Origin: Streptomyces sp. ISL-10
GTDB lineage: Bacteria; Actinomycetota; Actinomycetes; Streptomycetales; Streptomycetaceae
Direction of reading: 5' to 3'
Length of the DNA: 64,000 nt
NCBI RefSeq assembly: GCF_018614575.1
Contig: NZ_JAGGOJ010000033.1
Coordinates: 1-64,000, forward strand
Below, piece after piece: positions 62,001-64,000 of this stretch; the stretch's first letter is position 1, and each line of letters begins with the position of its first letter. The notes beneath the pieces were generated by a model. That model was not told where the DNA came from. It worked only from the letters and a program-made list of their open reading frames with translations, and ran no database searches. A program made the translations under genes and the position numbers.

Positions 62001-62162
62001 GTGGTCGGCATGGGCGACATCACCGGTGACGGCAAGCCGGATCTGGTGGCGCGTGACACGGCCGGGAAGCTGTTCCGGTTCAGCGGGACCGGGACGGGCA
62101 CGCTGGCCGGGCGGGTCCAGATCGGCACCAGCGGCTGGGCCGCCTTCAAGGGCCTGTACTGA
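59100..62162 (+). CDS. Large secreted FG-GAP/VCBS repeat protein
   Basis: The 1020-residue protein has a signal peptide (VYGKRPLGGFVAAAVVLGAAVA to AQA, cleavage near 32), a long beta-propeller-like region (about 40-640), a FlgD-like Ig segment (SWTLTLRNKATGAVVRTLSG, SWDGRDTAGKLVANGAHTWTL, about 690-760) and four C-terminal FG-GAP/VCBS repeats with calcium-binding D-x-N-x-D loops: SGDVNGDRCND, SGDVNADGHID, AGDLNGDGRGD and MGDITGDGKPD. It probably acts outside the cell in binding or as a scaffold; no catalytic motif is seen. The GTG at 59100 follows AAGAGGAGATAC. A collapsed paralogue precedes it. Confidence 0.9.
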   Translation: MYGKRPLGGFVAAAVVLGAAVAIGPASPTAQAQPTPEVVIPGVTSEVPVHSYVVNAGPNGYLRIEEGRGAIWRSYGGVSDVEVDAEAKPWPSYEWGSGSDVVARHQEAAGTVALRDMVTGQTATVQLPTGHTYLRALGWNVLTRTGSGSETRFHVLDVQTGQLRDRLVEGLPAGNGANGAGVGDAEGLVLGWSGQYFWLDVTQQRAFPIGVDASTTVGEMALTPDRLLVRGYGKVSVFRRDDLTKPELVRPLTGDADVRLLGLVGNELIVARHDPALGVGTWDMPTWRVDAEPLDGSPTRTLLARTKDLATATPSGGLLVHGGPSTSEWGVQRIEADSTGRAVVGPDTRVATRIVPNTVNRLSFHQGRLTSLESVAAVGRTGMYTRTAEPEGGTVVHGARQDRGWLPPLPDRCSLIICPRVDETGDGRIVYGGPLGTGPSQGVLPIHRLDEGRQLPGTKFDVGTQSQGMIGSWGRWTVAYAMLSDGSPETRIVDTDTGQVVRKLPVQPRSLSGTTLWAHGQGHGTIAGYDIRTGARVKELYLSGCFVEGAESVGRWLHWICSGSRDDEGVLDLETGAVTPLGIGYGNRAKLGDGFVAYPQDGKLKVKDLRDGGTVHEIDANLNAIDAAWDIDPATNTIAWADAKGAIHLVGSGVATSALTVADSAAAASVNVKSAAWKPRWWLSEPAASWTLTLRNKATGAVVRTLSGAKARGLVSPSWDGRDTAGKLVANGAHTWTLTAKPADGQGADVNVFGTVSVTGAAPVRRDLVGDDGFGDLLVMDSTGLVSLYKGTGTGGLSSRIAGTGAKFATSAVLVPSGDVNGDRCNDVLVRLGNELRSYRPGCGKIVSASSPYTSIGTGWGQYDVLTTSGDVNADGHIDLIARQTTSGDMYFYAGTADHRFKSRVKIGTNWKTYTKVVGAGDLNGDGRGDLLGVDKAGALWRYHGTATGGVTSRVKLADAWGSAYTTVVGMGDITGDGKPDLVARDTAGKLFRFSGTGTGTLAGRVQIGTSGWAAFKGLY

Positions 62163-62282
62163 CCGTTTCCCGTTCGGCTCGCCCGCCCGGCGCTGCGGGC
62201 GAGCCGAACGGGACGGGGCCGGAGTCGGATACCCGATCGGTTCCGGGGATCTCTTTGGTTATGCTCAGGGGTGTTGCGCCGA

Positions 62283-62355
62283 GGGCCGTTAGCTCAATTG
62301 GCAGAGCAGCGGACTTTTAATCCGTTGGTTGTGGGTTCGAGTCCCACACGGCCTA
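62283..62355 (+). tRNA. tRNA-Lys(TTT)
   Basis: 73 nt: acceptor GGGCCGT/ACGGCCT with A discriminator, D loop AGCTCAATTGGCAGAGC, anticodon loop CTTTTAA (TTT), T loop GTTCGAGTC. CCA is encoded at 62356-62358. The only plus-strand tRNA in the window. Confidence 0.96.
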
Positions 62356-62363
62356 CCACTCAG

Positions 62364-62392
62364 CCCCAGGTCAGAAGCGTTCTGGCCTGGGG
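62364..62392. terminator. Terminator of tRNA-Lys
   Basis: CCCCAGGTCAGAA-GCG-TTCTGGCCTGGGG, 12 of 13 pairs plus a G-U, 5 nt beyond the encoded CCA; it also faces the convergent amidase gene. Confidence 0.8.
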
Positions 62393-62513
62393 TTGACCTT
62401 GTTTCGGGAACTCGATCGCGGTCCTGCCGGCCCGAAGGGCAGACGAACGGCTCCCCGGCTGGGGAGCCATGCCACGATTCCGGCGTGATCAGGGGCGCGG
62501 CGACGGAGACGTG

Positions 62514-63512
62514 TCACGTCCAGGACAGCCCGCGCACCTGCGCCGAGGTGATGACGGCCGGTGTGGAGTCCGTCGGTGAGGCCGGGTAGTAGACCACCTC
62601 GAAGCGGACCCTCTCGTCGGCGGCGACCGAGCCGCCGTGCGGGAAGTCCGGGAAGCTGGAGCCGGCCGTGGTCAGGCGTTCCACGATCGGGCCGGTCCAG
62701 CGTGAGCCGTTGGGACGCAAGTGGTAGAAGCGGCCCTGGAGCGTCCCGCCCGCGGGGGCCGTCACCGTCAGGTGCATCGCGCCGGTGTAGCGCACGGAGG
62801 ATGTGAGCAGGTCCGCCGAGCCGACGGGGACGGGGGTCCAGTCGCCCGGAGGCAGCGTCGTGTCGGTGCCGGAGGCGAGATTCCAGTTGTCGGGCATGTC
62901 TTCCTCCTCGGACGGCGGGGCGGATGCGAGACGGTCGGCGATGCGTTCGCGCATCGAGCCCATCGTGAAACCGCGCGGGTCGACCTTCCCCGGCTGCCAC
63001 TCGAGGTGTCCGATGACGCTGCGGTGGGTCCAGCGGTGCGCGCGGCAGATCGCGGCGGCGGCCTTCTCGATCGCCTCGAGCTGGGCGGCGGGCCACGGAT
63101 CCTTGCCGTCGCCGAGGTTGATGCACTCGAAGCCGTAGAAGTGACGGTTGCCGTCGGTGTTCGCCTCGTCGTCGGGAGGCAGCGCGCTCTCCTCGATCAC
63201 GGCGCGCAGGACGTCGTCGTCGCCCAGGCCGGCGTGGTTCGCCCGGCCGTTGCCCACGAGGTAGACCGTGCCGTCCTTGGCGATGACGCCGTGGCACAGC
63301 GGTCCGGGCAGGTTGGCGTAGCCGTTGTAGCAGAGCTCCACCGAGGACTCGGTGCCCGACGTGACGGTGTGGTGGATCATCACACCGTGCACCGGGGCCC
63401 AGGGGCCCACATGGTTGCGGTTGTTGGTGCGCCAGCTGCGGTACTCCACCACGCGCAGCCCTTCGTTGCGTAAGGCTGTGAGCAGTTGGTCGGCGGACAG
63501 CGGTTCGGCCAT
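62514..63512 (-). CDS. N-acetylmuramoyl-L-alanine amidase (PGRP/amidase_2) with C-terminal domain
   Basis: The 332-residue protein has an amidase_2/PGRP domain (about 30-195): the zinc ligands in VHGVMIHHTVTSG (about 43-48) and the His of SVIGHLEWQPGKVDPRG (about 166), with the YGFECIN strand. It should cut the muramoyl-alanine bond of peptidoglycan. A C-terminal beta-rich region (about 205-332, with GRFYHLRPNG and FEVVYYPAS) is probably wall-binding. There is no signal peptide, as in phage endolysins and in some Streptomyces lysins. The ATG at 63512 follows GAGAGGAGACCC. It lies next to tRNA-Lys, a common site of phage insertion, but no other phage gene is visible. Confidence 0.9.
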   Translation of the reverse strand: MAEPLSADQLLTALRNEGLRVVEYRSWRTNNRNHVGPWAPVHGVMIHHTVTSGTESSVELCYNGYANLPGPLCHGVIAKDGTVYLVGNGRANHAGLGDDDVLRAVIEESALPPDDEANTDGNRHFYGFECINLGDGKDPWPAAQLEAIEKAAAAICRAHRWTHRSVIGHLEWQPGKVDPRGFTMGSMRERIADRLASAPPSEEEDMPDNWNLASGTDTTLPPGDWTPVPVGSADLLTSSVRYTGAMHLTVTAPAGGTLQGRFYHLRPNGSRWTGPIVERLTTAGSSFPDFPHGGSVAADERVRFEVVYYPASPTDSTPAVITSAQVRGLSWT

Positions 63513-64000
63513 CGGGTCTCCTCTCGGTGTGCGTCACGGTGTGGTCGCGCAACGATCGGTGGTCAGAGCTGGGATACCCAATGGGCGTACGGTCCACCCG
63601 GGTTGTCGCGGCGGCGGAGGCCCACGACCGGGTCGAAGGCCGCGAGGAGGGGTCGCGAAGCCGCCGCCCCTTGCCGCCGTGAGGAACGCGTCGACGACCT
63701 TCCGGCGGCGGGCGGGATACGGGTCGGGCGCGGGTGCGCCGCCCCGGACGGGGCGGCGGGGGTCGGCGAGCCGGTGGGCGGCCGGCGGCCTACGGAGCGC
63801 AACGGGCGCGATCTCCCCGGACGGACACCCCGAACCTGATGTGCCCCGCTTCTCTCGTCGTCCCGCCTGTGCACAGGACTGACGTGCGGAACCGAACCGA
63901 TGTGAGGCTCCGGGTAGCTCACGCGGCCGGATCGGTCGCCGGAACGACCGGATCAGGGGCCGGACAGGGGGCAGGATCCGGGCCGTACGGGGGCCGGATC
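63513..64000. other. Gene-free region at the window end
   Basis: About 490 nt of GC-rich sequence upstream of the amidase gene. Open frames are composition shadows; a GGCCGG/GATC-rich tract occupies 63920-64000. A gene could start beyond the window. Confidence 0.45.

Noticed and set aside
62283..63512. Prophage at tRNA-Lys
   Set aside because: A signal-less amidase is the only phage-like gene; there are no integrase, capsid, portal or tail genes, nor a repeat of the tRNA end.

Overview
The window is a chromosome segment of a Streptomyces or very close actinomycete. The coding sequence is GC-rich with strong third-position G/C bias, GTG starts and GTGA/ATGA overlaps are common, and it carries bldC, an Lsr2-family gene, a valine dehydrogenase and mycothiol-linked gene families. 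The order dnaX, purD, purC, lsr2-like, purSQL, purF, purM, vdh, bldC, hrpA matches my memory of the core Streptomyces chromosome; I could not search to confirm this.

Layout. 1-3967: a small membrane-protein gene beside tRNA-Ser(CGA), then tadA with its usual partner, upp, a LytR_C protein and a VapB-like small protein. 4064-9700: a HerA-like ATPase, a secreted M28 peptidase, a HhH-GPD repair protein, and an ECF sigma factor paired with a YCII protein. 10155-15205: a SigJ-like sigma factor broken by a frameshift, a VOC protein, a TetR/flavoprotein/SDR operon, a 29-bp tandem repeat and an internally deleted reductase gene. 15206-21404: an accessory stretch with a double-glycine leader peptide, a DUF5988 gene, a subtilase, a VOC protein of lower GC, a reductase/HxlR divergent pair, and a copy of the 3' end of tRNA-Ser(GGA) plus its terminator lying 2.7 kb from the intact tRNA gene.

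21506-45401: SRP RNA, dnaX, and most of de novo purine synthesis up to the AIR step (purD, purC, purS-purQ-purL, purF, purM), interleaved with a decayed M48-like membrane protein, a dimethylformamidase-beta-like protein, an Lsr2 paralogue, a DUF-type regulator with an M23 peptidase, a DinB-type enzyme and a META lipoprotein. The developmental regulator bldC follows. Three tRNA-Gly genes and one tRNA-Asp gene are here.

45491-64000: hrpA, a DsbA/CcdA thiol-redox operon, tRNA-Phe/Asp/Glu, a membrane metallophosphoesterase, a metallopeptidase plus two crcB genes for fluoride export, a frameshifted lipoprotein gene, a DEAD-box helicase with a duplicated RGG-like tail, a large secreted FG-GAP protein preceded by a collapsed copy of itself, tRNA-Lys and an amidase. 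Many genes share a TANNNT box 6-8 nt before the start codon and have no Shine-Dalgarno, so leaderless transcription is a theme. The purine genes are spread over several transcription units, not one operon.
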